Of a stretch of DNA of 64,000 nt, positions 54,430-64,000 are shown in pieces (the first letter of the stretch is position 1; the number at the start of each line of letters is the position of its first letter). Made by a program: the position numbers and the translations under genes. The notes beneath the pieces were generated by a model. That model ran no database searches, was not told the DNA's origin, and worked only from the letters and a program-made list of their open reading frames with translations. This DNA comes from Acinetobacter equi (GTDB lineage: Bacteria > Pseudomonadota > Gammaproteobacteria > Pseudomonadales > Moraxellaceae), in contig NZ_CP012808.1 of NCBI RefSeq assembly GCF_001307195.1, forward strand, positions 558,001 to 622,000, written 5' to 3'.

Positions 54430-54591
54430 TAACTTAAATATACACTTTTAAATAAAACTATACATTTGGCAACAATAAGCCACATGTTTTTCTCACTTTA
54501 TACGCTTATTATAAAGATCTAGGAGATGTTAAGCACAATTAATATCACCATTTATAATCTCAGATTTCCCCCAAAATCTGAGATTTTTTTT
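54430..54591 (+). ncRNA. Candidate small RNA ending at an orphan terminator
   Basis: The plus-strand terminator at 54556-54591 has no ORF upstream for 270 bases after the yggX terminator, so some short transcript must end there if it is used. TATTAT at 54507-54512 could serve as a -10 box, but I see no convincing -35. The only ORF (ATG at 54524) has AGGAG directly touching the ATG and runs through the hairpin, so a peptide is unlikely. The 5' end given is a guess. Confidence 0.35.
54556..54591 (+). terminator. Strong orphan Rho-independent terminator
   Basis: AATCTCAGATTT and AAATCTGAGATT form a perfect 12-bp stem with loop CCCCCA, followed by a T run on the plus strand only. Confidence 0.85.
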
Positions 54592-54610
54592 ACTCTAAAT
54601 TTTAATAAAT

Positions 54611-54638
54611 AAAAAAAGCTCCTTTAAAAGGAGCCTTT
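54611..54638 (-). terminator. Rho-independent terminator of phoU
   Basis: GCTCCTTT and AAAGGAGC form a perfect stem; the minus strand continues with seven T residues. Eleven bases past the phoU stop. Confidence 0.88.
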
Positions 54639-54648
54639 AGTTAAAATC

Positions 54649-55368
54649 TTATTTATGTACTTTTTCTTCAATTTCTTTAACGCTAGTATGGCGAACATCT
54701 AACCCCTTAACCATATAAATAACTTGTTCTGAAATATTACGAGCATGATCACCTACACGTTCTAGTGCTCGTAAAACCCACATCACATTAATCACACGTG
54801 CAATATGGCGTGGATCTTCCATCATATATGTCATTAATGTTCGAGTCGCTGATTGATATTCACGATCAATATCTGCATCTGCAAGTAGCACACGCAATGC
54901 CTGATCAACATCCAAACGAGCAAAAGCATCTAAGGCATCATGAATCATTACACGTACTTGATTCCCGATATGGCGCGTTTCCATATAACCACGTGGAGAG
55001 CCACCCTCTTCACATAAATTTTGAGCAATTCGAGCAATTTTTGCTGCTTCATCACCAATACGTTCTAAATCTGTATTAGCTTTGGACATTGCAATTACCA
55101 TACGCAAATCGATAGCAGCAGGATGTCGTCGCGCTAAAATCAAAGTCAATGCTTCATCAATTTCTGTTTCAAATCTATTTACTACCGCATCTTGAAGTTG
55201 CACATCCATTGCAAGTTCAGCATTTGTATCTAATAAAGCATGTATTGCATTTGCTACTTGCTGTTCTACGAAGCCACCCATTGTCATAAATTTCGTATTT
55301 ACATCTTGTAGTTCTTCGTTAAATTGCGATGAAATATGATGGTTTAGAATGGGGTTATTTAAGCTCAA
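54649..55368 (-). CDS. phoU: Phosphate signalling regulator PhoU
   Basis: 239 aa from a TTG at 55368. GGAG lies seven bases before the TTG, and the product (M)SLNNPILNHHISSQFNEEL then lines up with E. coli PhoU, which has 241 aa; the ATG at 55386 would place the ribosome site inside the gene. Two PhoU helical-bundle repeats with metal-binding acidic motifs (NTDLERIGDEAAKIARI and RALERVGDHARNISE). Modulates Pst/PhoR signalling. No pst or phoBR gene is in the window. Confidence 0.94.
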   Translation of the reverse strand: MSLNNPILNHHISSQFNEELQDVNTKFMTMGGFVEQQVANAIHALLDTNAELAMDVQLQDAVVNRFETEIDEALTLILARRHPAAIDLRMVIAMSKANTDLERIGDEAAKIARIAQNLCEEGGSPRGYMETRHIGNQVRVMIHDALDAFARLDVDQALRVLLADADIDREYQSATRTLMTYMMEDPRHIARVINVMWVLRALERVGDHARNISEQVIYMVKGLDVRHTSVKEIEEKVHK

Positions 55369-55547
55369 GAGATATCTCCACAGCATCAGATATTAAATTA
55401 TAGTCATATCATTAAACACCAAAATCATGAATTTTTTATGACAATTACATAACCACTATTAACCTTCAAAAACCCTTCTTCTATTTAGCTATCTAATTTC
55501 ATATACTCCCAATATTCTTAAAATCAATATTAAAAAAGAGTTTCTCC

Positions 55548-56606
55548 GTGAATTATAAAATTAAAAACCAAATTTCCATATCATGTATTTTATTAAGCGT
55601 TTTCCTTCTTGGATGCCAAAAACAAAATACATCAAATACACCAGAAAAAGTCCAAGAACAAATTGTCCAATCTCAAATTTCTGCATCTGAAGTTGCAATT
55701 CCAACGACTGTCTCAAATTGCGACCAAGTCGATGCAAAAATTGCCGTTCTTAAAAAAACCTATGATGCTAAAATGTTGGTTGAATTAAACGAACTGTTTA
55801 AAACATGTTTGGCTTCTGTACCTTTGGAAAAGCGTTATGAATGGTTTGAAGCAACAAAAACTATATACGAATTTCAAATAGAAAATCTTCCCAAAAAATT
55901 GCAATATTACATTCGACAAATGGATGAAAAAAATTCCCTTTCAGATATACAACTTGAAAAGCTTTACAACAGCATGTCACCTTCTGAAAAATATGTTATT
56001 GATCATATAGATCAGATTTATTTTTACCAATATTATCAAGGCGAAGGTTCTTATGATATTGCTCTAAATCCTGAATATGTAATTAAAATATTTTCACCAT
56101 CATTACAAAAATCAGATCAAATTTATCTAAAAGAATACCGAAATCAAGAAAATACAATCGGTGGAAGTATTGATAACGATGCTGGATTAACTGTTTCATT
56201 TACACAACTAGGTGACTGGATTATTTTTTGGGAAAACTATATAAAACAATATCCTCAAAGCCATTTTAAAAATATGGCACAAAAACACATTCAGTTTTAT
56301 CAAAAATACCTGTTTTTAGGTTTAGAAAATACGCCTGTATTTGAGTTTGAATATTTAGATTTTGAAATTAATCCTGACGCATTAAAAGCCATTACCAAAA
56401 TCTCTAAAACTCAATCTCAATCCGCAGAAAAAGCAAAAAAATTTTTAGACTATGTGACATCTTCAAAAAAAATGGATGCTTCGTTTAATGAAGAAACTGA
56501 TTCTCAAGCAGAATATAATGCTTACCTATATCAACAAGAAGAATTTATAAATACCTTTCAAAAAAACTATCAACAACAGTTAATCACTTTACTGAATTTA
56601 GAATAA
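55548..56606 (+). CDS. Putative lipoprotein, unknown function
   Basis: 352 aa. Lipobox FLLGC (Cys at 23). The mature region begins with a Q/T/E-rich linker and continues as a mostly helical, polar domain; two further cysteines (about 59 and 88) may form a disulphide (SNCDQVDAKI ... FKTCLASVPL). No catalytic motif recognised. Divergent from phoU, with 161 bases between. A TPP riboswitch for thiC follows 44 bases after it. Confidence 0.72.
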   Translation: MNYKIKNQISISCILLSVFLLGCQKQNTSNTPEKVQEQIVQSQISASEVAIPTTVSNCDQVDAKIAVLKKTYDAKMLVELNELFKTCLASVPLEKRYEWFEATKTIYEFQIENLPKKLQYYIRQMDEKNSLSDIQLEKLYNSMSPSEKYVIDHIDQIYFYQYYQGEGSYDIALNPEYVIKIFSPSLQKSDQIYLKEYRNQENTIGGSIDNDAGLTVSFTQLGDWIIFWENYIKQYPQSHFKNMAQKHIQFYQKYLFLGLENTPVFEFEYLDFEINPDALKAITKISKTQSQSAEKAKKFLDYVTSSKKMDASFNEETDSQAEYNAYLYQQEEFINTFQKNYQQQLITLLNLE

Positions 56607-56650
56607 ATTGATCATTTTTCAGAATAATAAATATGCTAAAATTTAAACAT

Positions 56651-56763
56651 CGCTTGACGGAGCGCGAGTAATCACTCGCTGAGATTATCCAAAAGTAATG
56701 AATACTTTTGAGGATGAGTACCGTTGAACCTGATCAGGTTAAAACCTGCGTAGGAATCAAGCC
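56651..56763 (+). promoter_or_regulatory. TPP riboswitch (thi box) upstream of thiC
   Basis: All conserved parts are present: closing stem GCTTGA (56652) with TCAAGC (56757), CTGAGA in the first sensor arm, an AAAAGTA/TACTTTT side hairpin, then GTACCGTTGAACCTGATC, and ACCTGCGTAGGAA in the second arm. It lies about 105 bases before the thiC ATG. High thiamine pyrophosphate is expected to reduce thiC expression. Confidence 0.95.
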
Positions 56764-56804
56764 ATCTAAAAACGAAAGCCCTTCTTTTCTTACTTAAATT
56801 GTAA

Positions 56805-58658
<1,854 letters not shown>

Positions 58659-58723
58659 GTCTTAATAAGCACATAAAAATTTAAAAAAGGGCTGTAATTC
58701 AATAAAATTGTAGCCTATATTTT

Positions 58724-58759
58724 AAGATCATGATGCATCTGCCATCATGATCTTTCTTT
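58724..58759 (+). terminator. Rho-independent terminator of thiC
   Basis: AAGATCATGATG and CATCATGATCTT form a perfect 12-bp stem with a 7-base loop followed by TTCTTTA, about 65 bases after the thiC stop. Confidence 0.8.
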
Positions 58760-58853
58760 AAAAAAAGAAATTAATGCTAAAAAACATTTCAAGTTCATTA
58801 AAAACTCAGTTAGGATTAAAAATAGGTGTTTTTATCATCTTCTAAGAAATTTT

Positions 58854-59471
58854 ATGACGATTCTCAAACAAGCAACATATAGTAAAAAAGATTTTAATCT
58901 TCATGAACGTCACCGTTTATATTCTGGCTTTATTGGTGTTGAAAAAGTAAGTCTAGACCATCGCTTATTTCATCAAGAAAATCATACTCCTATTCTACAA
59001 AGAGAACTCATTCATCGCCCTGAAGCAGCTGGCGTACTGATTTATGATGAACAAAAACAAAAAATTGCACTCATTGAACAATTTCGTATTGGTGCAATTG
59101 ATGATGAAACATCACCTTGGCAATTAGAAATCATTGCAGGTGTTCTCGATGCTGATGAAACCCCTGAAAGTTGTGTTCGAAGAGAAGCTTTTGAAGAATC
59201 CGGTTGTCATATTCATGAATTAGAACATATCTTTAGTTTCTACCCTTCTGCTGGTGCTTGCGATGAGTTATTTCATCTATATACAGCACAAGCTGATTTA
59301 CCATTAGAAGGTGGTATTTTTGGTGTAGAAAATGAAGGGGAAAACATTCAATTACATATTATTGATTATAAAGATATTCCTATTTTGCTTCGTAATGGTA
59401 GACTGAGAAATGCGCCTGTAATTATGGCGTTACAATGGCTACTGCAAACCATAACTATAAAGAATGTCTAA
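58854..59471 (+). CDS. nudF: ADP-ribose pyrophosphatase (Nudix hydrolase)
   Basis: 205 aa. Hydrolyses ADP-ribose to AMP and ribose 5-phosphate. The Nudix box is complete: GVLDADETPESCVRREAFEE followed by SG. Flanking features EQFRIGAIDDETSPWQLEII and the FYPSAGACDE loop match NudF/ADPRase. The cpdA start follows ten bases after its stop, so the two form an operon, an arrangement common in gammaproteobacteria. Confidence 0.92.
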   Translation: MTILKQATYSKKDFNLHERHRLYSGFIGVEKVSLDHRLFHQENHTPILQRELIHRPEAAGVLIYDEQKQKIALIEQFRIGAIDDETSPWQLEIIAGVLDADETPESCVRREAFEESGCHIHELEHIFSFYPSAGACDELFHLYTAQADLPLEGGIFGVENEGENIQLHIIDYKDIPILLRNGRLRNAPVIMALQWLLQTITIKNV

Positions 59472-59481
59472 GGGGATGGAC

Positions 59482-60285
59482 ATGGCTTTGTCTAATGAGA
59501 ATCAAAAAGAATGGTTAATGATTCAAATTTCTGACACACATCTAATGAATCAAGATGAGTTGGAATTTGTACACATGAATCCTGCTGAAACATTCTATGC
59601 TGTCATGGAGGATATTCAACAACGTTATCCAGATGTAGACACCATTGTTCATACAGGTGACTTAGCACAAGTTGCAGCACCAGAAACATATGAACACTAT
59701 CTTCATTTTATGGAAAAGTTAAATATTCCACATTATCAAATTCCTGGAAATCATGATGATGCTGCAATTTTTCCATTTCACGAAGGAAAAAATGTAGCAA
59801 ATGCAGTACATTTCGGTAAATGGACAATAATTCTATTAAACAGTGCTGTTAAAAATAAAGTATATGGTTTTATTGAGGATGAACAACTAGAACAACTTGA
59901 TCAATTACTTACACAATATAAAGATCAACATATTATTGTGACTTGTCATCATCATCCTTTTGAAATGCATTCACAATGGATTGACCATCATATTCTTAAA
60001 AATACAAATCATTTAACTAAAGTTTTAGAAAAGCATCAAAACATTAAATTAGTCTTATTTGGTCATGTTCATCAAGACTCTTGGAATCAATGGAATGGAA
60101 TACATTTTTATTCTACACCTTCTACATGTGTACAGTTCAAACCAAAAAGTGAGAATTTTGCATTAGATGAAGAGGCTCCTGGTTACCGGGTTTTACATTT
60201 AAAAGAAAATGGGGAGTTTAAAACTCAAATTCATCGTATAAATCACAAAAATGTGAAAATAAATTCAGATATTTCAGGTTACTAG
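59482..60285 (+). CDS. cpdA: 3',5'-cyclic-AMP phosphodiesterase CpdA
   Basis: 267 aa from MALSNENQKEW (59482), with AAGGGG six bases upstream; in-frame starts at 59464 and 59476 are less well placed. Class III cyclic nucleotide phosphodiesterase / metallophosphatase with the ordered metal motifs ISDTHL, GDLAQ, GNHDD, CHHHP and GHVHQDS. Lowers cAMP and so modulates Vfr/CRP-type regulation. Coupled to nudF. Confidence 0.93.
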   Translation: MALSNENQKEWLMIQISDTHLMNQDELEFVHMNPAETFYAVMEDIQQRYPDVDTIVHTGDLAQVAAPETYEHYLHFMEKLNIPHYQIPGNHDDAAIFPFHEGKNVANAVHFGKWTIILLNSAVKNKVYGFIEDEQLEQLDQLLTQYKDQHIIVTCHHHPFEMHSQWIDHHILKNTNHLTKVLEKHQNIKLVLFGHVHQDSWNQWNGIHFYSTPSTCVQFKPKSENFALDEEAPGYRVLHLKENGEFKTQIHRINHKNVKINSDISGY

Positions 60286-60441
60286 CTTTTATTTTAATTC
60301 TTTTTGAATTACTTTAATGCGTTCTAAATAAAATGCGATACGTCTATTGTAAACATCTTAGACTATCAAAATAGATAAAAAGTCTATATCATGACGTCCC
60401 CCGAGAGAGCAATCTCTTGGATGGAAGTAAATGAAAGACAC

Positions 60442-60471
60442 TTGCATATCACCATATTTTTTGCGTATACA
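60442..60471 (+). promoter_or_regulatory. Candidate sigma-70 promoter of dksA
   Basis: TTGCAT, 18-base spacer, TATACA, ending 31 bases before the dksA ATG. The spacer is one base longer than ideal. A GCAA-loop hairpin (about 60399-60419) lies just upstream. Confidence 0.35.
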
Positions 60472-60502
60472 ATAATACGTATATGATGAGGATTGCCCTA
60501 CT

Positions 60503-61027
60503 ATGGCAAATGACAACCAAAATCAAGTCTTGGATGAACAAACAGATCTTGCAGAATTATCATCTGCAAAACGTGTGCGTAAGCCAAAGCCAAAGGCAGA
60601 CGGTGGGACAACTGCTAGCTTATTTGGTATTGAGCCTTATCAACCTAAGAAAAATGAAGAATACATGTCCGAAGGACAATTGGAACATTTCAAAAAAATT
60701 CTATTAGCTTGGAAAACCGAGTTAATGTCTGAAGTTGATCGTACACTCAATACTATGCAGGATGAAAATACTGCTCTTCCAGACGTAAATGACCGTGCAA
60801 CACAAGAAGAAGAATTCGCTATCGAATTACGTACTCGTGATCGTGAGCGTAAACTGATTCGTAAAATTGAACAGTCTATTGAAGCAATTAAAAATGATGA
60901 CTATGGTTTCTGTGAAACTTGTGGTATCGAAATTGGTTTACGTCGCTTAGAAGCTCGTCCAACTGCAACACTTTGTATTGACTGTAAAACTTTGGCTGAG
61001 ATCAAAGAGAAACAAAATAACGGTTAA
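60503..61027 (+). CDS. dksA: RNA polymerase-binding transcription factor DksA
   Basis: 174 aa. ppGpp co-regulator that binds the polymerase secondary channel. Coiled-coil region ([20 protein letters not shown] ... [17 protein letters not shown]) with the acidic tip motif [13 protein letters not shown], then a four-cysteine zinc finger (CETCG and CIDC). The first ~60 residues are a basic extension longer than E. coli DksA (151 aa). gluQ follows after five bases, the usual pairing. Confidence 0.97.
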   Translation: MANDNQNQVLDEQTDLAELSSAKRVRKPKPKADGGTTASLFGIEPYQPKKNEEYMSEGQLEHFKKILLAWKTELMSEVDRTLNTMQDENTALPDVNDRATQEEEFAIELRTRDRERKLIRKIEQSIEAIKNDDYGFCETCGIEIGLRRLEARPTATLCIDCKTLAEIKEKQNNG

Positions 61028-61032
61028 TCACT

Positions 61033-61950
61033 GTGTTCAATGATCACTCCCAATCCCTCTCTTGCTCAAAGGGAGGGAAAAACGTAGATTTTTACGTTGG
61101 GAGATTCGCTCCCTCGCCAACTGGACCACTCCATTTCGGCTCACTGATTACCGCTGTTGCAAGTTACTGTGATGCACGTGCACATAGTGGGCTTTGGCAT
61201 GTGCGTATTGAAGATACTGATATCCCTCGCATCTACCCAGGAAGTGAAGAACATATTCTTCAGTCTATTGATGCCTTTCAATTTGAGCCTGACTCAGAAA
61301 TTATTTTTCAAAAAGATCGTTTAAATATTTACGAAGATGTCATTCAGCAATTACATCAAAATGATCTTGTCTATGCCTGTCAATGCACTCGAAAAATTTT
61401 AGGTTCAAATCATATTTATGTCGGAACTTGCCGAGATCTTGCACTTCCTTTTAAAGATCAAGCCATTCGACTTAAAGTTGCCGATCAAAATATTTGCTTT
61501 GAAGATCGCCTTCAAGGACAGCACCGTTCTAATTTACATAATGAGTTAGGTGATTTTGTCTTAAAGCGTCGTGACGGCATTATTAATTATCAACTTGCTG
61601 TAGTTGTCGATGATTATTTACAAGACGTGACACACGTTGTTCGTGGTGCAGACTTGTTAGATAATACTGAGCGACAAATTTGGCTTGCTCGCCTACTTCA
61701 TTATCCTGAATTAAAGTACATGCATCTTCCCTTAGCAATGAATGATCAGGGACAAAAACTTTCTAAACAAAATATGGCTCAAGCACTCGACTTAAGTCAT
61801 CCTTCTGAATTACTACAACAAGCATTAAGTGCTTTAAACCAACCTATTGTAGAACTAGACACACCATCCAATATGCTGAAACAAGCAATTGCACAATGGG
61901 ATATTCAGCACATTCCTAAAACTACAGAACTCTCTGGTATTTATTTATAA
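61033..61950 (+). CDS. gluQ: Glutamyl-Q tRNA(Asp) synthetase
   Basis: 305 aa from a GTG. Adds glutamate to queuosine in tRNA-Asp. Truncated GluRS-like catalytic domain: FAPSPTGPLHFGSLITAVAS (HIGH region), zinc-site cysteines in YACQCTRKI and GTCRD, and KLSKQN (KMSKS region). No anticodon-binding domain, as expected. The GTG is the only start codon in frame before the conserved YVGRFAPSPTGP, so about 20 N-terminal residues (DHSQSLSCSKGGKNVDF) are translated from a palindromic repeat (61045-61105); most homologues start near MxYxGRF. Confidence 0.92.
   Translation: MFNDHSQSLSCSKGGKNVDFYVGRFAPSPTGPLHFGSLITAVASYCDARAHSGLWHVRIEDTDIPRIYPGSEEHILQSIDAFQFEPDSEIIFQKDRLNIYEDVIQQLHQNDLVYACQCTRKILGSNHIYVGTCRDLALPFKDQAIRLKVADQNICFEDRLQGQHRSNLHNELGDFVLKRRDGIINYQLAVVVDDYLQDVTHVVRGADLLDNTERQIWLARLLHYPELKYMHLPLAMNDQGQKLSKQNMAQALDLSHPSELLQQALSALNQPIVELDTPSNMLKQAIAQWDIQHIPKTTELSGIYL
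61045..61105 (+). repeat. Palindromic repeat overlapping the gluQ 5' end
   Basis: Outer arms CTCCCAA (61047-61053) and TTGGGAG (61097-61103) enclose CCCTCTCTT/AAGGGAGGG (61055-61077, one G-U) and AACGTA/TACGTT (61081-61098). Its left part matches the rpoB-rpoC element read on the minus strand (CTCCCAA then CCCTCT). The repeat is within the translated frame, with GGGAGGG also resembling a ribosome site. Confidence 0.7.
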
Positions 61951-61982
61951 AAAAACCGAATACGACATTCATCATATTCGGC
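61949..61982 (-). terminator. Terminator between convergent gluQ and ftsW
   Basis: CCGAATA and TATTCGG pair around a 12-base loop; the minus strand continues with seven T residues, fitting ftsW. The plus strand has GCTTCTT, a weaker tail for gluQ. Confidence 0.8.
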
Positions 61983-62006
61983 TTCTTCATTCCTAAGATT
62001 TAGATT

Positions 62007-63203
62007 TTAGAAACTCGATTCTTCTCTGCTTGGGTTTTTATCATGAGTCATAGATTCAATTTTTAGAATTAAACTCACCATAACCGCACACATAATTAAA
62101 GATGAACCACCGTAACTAATAAATGGTAACGTTAAACCTTTTGTTGGCAACATTCCCATATTCATTCCAGCATTCACTAAAATTTGTAATAAGAAAATAA
62201 TGCTGATGCCATACGCCAAGTAACCTGCACGTAAATATTGATTCTGTAAGGCACGATGCCCAATACGGATGCAACAAACAAGCATTGCAAATGAAAGAAT
62301 TAAAACGGTAGCAATACCAAAGAATCCAAACTCTTCACCCAATACAGCCAACATAAAGTCAGTGTGCGCCTCAGGTAAGTAAGACATTTTCTGAATACTA
62401 TGACCTAAGCCAACACCAAACCATTCGCCACGACCAAAAGCCATCAATGCATTAGATAACTGATAACCAGCACCTAAAGGATCACTCCAAGGGTTAGAAA
62501 ACGACATCAAGCGTTCAAAACGATATGGCTCAAAAACAACAAGGAAGACAAATGCAGCAAGAATTGCACCAAAGGCAATTGCAAACTGAATCAATGGTGC
62601 TCCTGCTAAAAAGAATACACCCAACATTGTTAATGCAATTACAACTGTTGCCCCTAAATCTGGCTCAGCCATAACCAAACCAACCGTTGCCGCCATAATA
62701 ATTGCTAGTCGAATAAGACCTTTAATATTATTTCGAACTTCTTCTGCACGTCGTACAACATAATCTGCTGTAAAAATTGCCATCATAACTTTAGCAACTT
62801 CAGAAGCTTGTAGCGTAAATCCTGCAATACGAATCCATCGCTTAGAACCATTCACTTCAGTACCAATGACTAATACTGCCGCCAACAAGGCAATCGTAAT
62901 AATCCACAAGAAGAAAGTATTATTAAACCAAACATTTAATGGTACGCGATAAGCAACGAAAGCTGCTGCCGCAGCAACTAAAATTGAGATACTATGCCGT
63001 GTCACATAATGAAATGCATTTTCATGCATACGGTCTGCATATGGCATTGAGGCAGAAGCCACCATAATAGTACCAATGCACAACAGTGCTAAGACACAAA
63101 AAATAAGCACATTACGTACATTGAACTCAATAGGCAATTTAGGTGCTAATCGTTCAAATGTCGCATTTATTTTTTGTATAGTATTCTGAGCAAACCCAGC
63201 CAT
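62007..63203 (-). CDS. ftsW: Peptidoglycan glycosyltransferase FtsW
   Basis: 398 aa. SEDS-family septal glycosyltransferase with about ten membrane helices. Signatures: SKRWIRIAGFTLQASEVAKV, MAEPDLGATVVIALTMLGVF, PEAHTDFMLAVLGEEFGFFG and, near the end, MLPTKGLTLPFISYGGSSLI. Cytosolic N-terminus, short charged C-terminus. Follows murD by 20 bases in the dcw cluster. Confidence 0.96.
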   Translation of the reverse strand: MAGFAQNTIQKINATFERLAPKLPIEFNVRNVLIFCVLALLCIGTIMVASASMPYADRMHENAFHYVTRHSISILVAAAAAFVAYRVPLNVWFNNTFFLWIITIALLAAVLVIGTEVNGSKRWIRIAGFTLQASEVAKVMMAIFTADYVVRRAEEVRNNIKGLIRLAIIMAATVGLVMAEPDLGATVVIALTMLGVFFLAGAPLIQFAIAFGAILAAFVFLVVFEPYRFERLMSFSNPWSDPLGAGYQLSNALMAFGRGEWFGVGLGHSIQKMSYLPEAHTDFMLAVLGEEFGFFGIATVLILSFAMLVCCIRIGHRALQNQYLRAGYLAYGISIIFLLQILVNAGMNMGMLPTKGLTLPFISYGGSSLIMCAVMVSLILKIESMTHDKNPSREESSF

Positions 63204-63223
63204 ACTGAAATCCTTAATTCTTA

Positions 63224-64000
<777 letters not shown>

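Larger units (their letters stand above)
54198..54648. other. yggX-phoU intergenic region with three terminator-like hairpins
   Basis: 451 bases without a supported protein gene. From left: terminator of yggX (54255-54283), then about 270 AT-rich bases, a second plus-strand terminator with no gene before it (54556-54591), then the minus-strand terminator of phoU (54611-54638). Confidence 0.7.

Noticed and set aside
54524..54610. Short ORF starting MLSTINITIYN before phoU
   Set aside because: AGGAG touches the ATG with no spacer and the ORF passes through a strong terminator hairpin.
60399..60419. GCAA-loop hairpin upstream of dksA as a riboregulator
   Set aside because: It lies upstream of the likely promoter, is short, and matches no RNA class I know.

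Overview
The window is a chromosomal segment of an AT-rich gammaproteobacterium of the Moraxellaceae, almost certainly Acinetobacter. The evidence is the gene orders astCADBE, thrU-tyrU-glyT-thrT-tuf-trpT-secE-nusG-rplKAJL-rpoBC, gspN-gspC-gspD and argH-algZ-algR-hemCDXY, together with LpxO, an H-NS-like protein and an NCS2 permease paired with an 8-oxoguanine deaminase. Nearly everything is core genome. I see no prophage, CRISPR array, rRNA or intact transposon. The species is not resolvable by eye.

Layout. (1) 0.1-5.7 kb: lpxO (lipid A hydroxylase), the fadBA beta-oxidation operon with a perfect palindrome upstream that fits the PsrA-type consensus, and an orphan lipoprotein. (2) 5.8-12.6 kb: the arginine succinyltransferase operon astCADBE (minus strand) with a divergent Lrp/AsnC regulator. 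(3) 12.7-18.4 kb: a charged exported protein, a purine permease with an 8-oxoguanine deaminase, a membrane-anchored unknown, a DsbA/FrnE-like oxidoreductase and a small exported protein with a tripled motif. (4) 18.6-23.6 kb: htpG, ompW, a Na+/H+ antiporter-family protein and a glycine-zipper lipoprotein. (5) 23.6-24.4 kb: gene-free except for a decayed IS30-family element whose inverted repeats are still visible. (6) 24.4-38.7 kb: the transcription/translation supercluster on the minus strand, from a tRNA operon promoter near 38.66 kb through four tRNAs, tuf, tRNA-Trp, secE, nusG, rplK, rplA, rplJ, rplL, rpoB and rpoC. A palindromic repeat lies between rpoB and rpoC. (7) 38.7-46.7 kb: trpE, gph, an FHA protein, type II secretion genes gspD/C/N and an H-NS-family protein. 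(8) 46.3-52.5 kb: a thioesterase, hemY, hemX, hemD, hemC, algR and a sensor kinase gene (algZ/fimS type) interrupted by one in-frame TAA. (9) 52.5-56.6 kb: argH, yggX, a possible small-RNA interval, phoU and a lipoprotein. (10) 56.6-64 kb: a TPP riboswitch with thiC, a Nudix hydrolase, cpdA, dksA, gluQ (whose 5' end lies inside a palindromic repeat), ftsW and the C-terminal part of murD running off the edge.

The most notable observations are the nonsense-interrupted AlgZ-like kinase beside an intact AlgR, the IS30 relic with paired ends, the two related palindromic repeats (one in rpoB-rpoC, one coding the start of GluQ), the palindromic operator candidate upstream of fadBA, and non-ATG starts for rpoC and phoU. 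I did not find a clearly new multi-gene system; this is mainly conserved housekeeping DNA.
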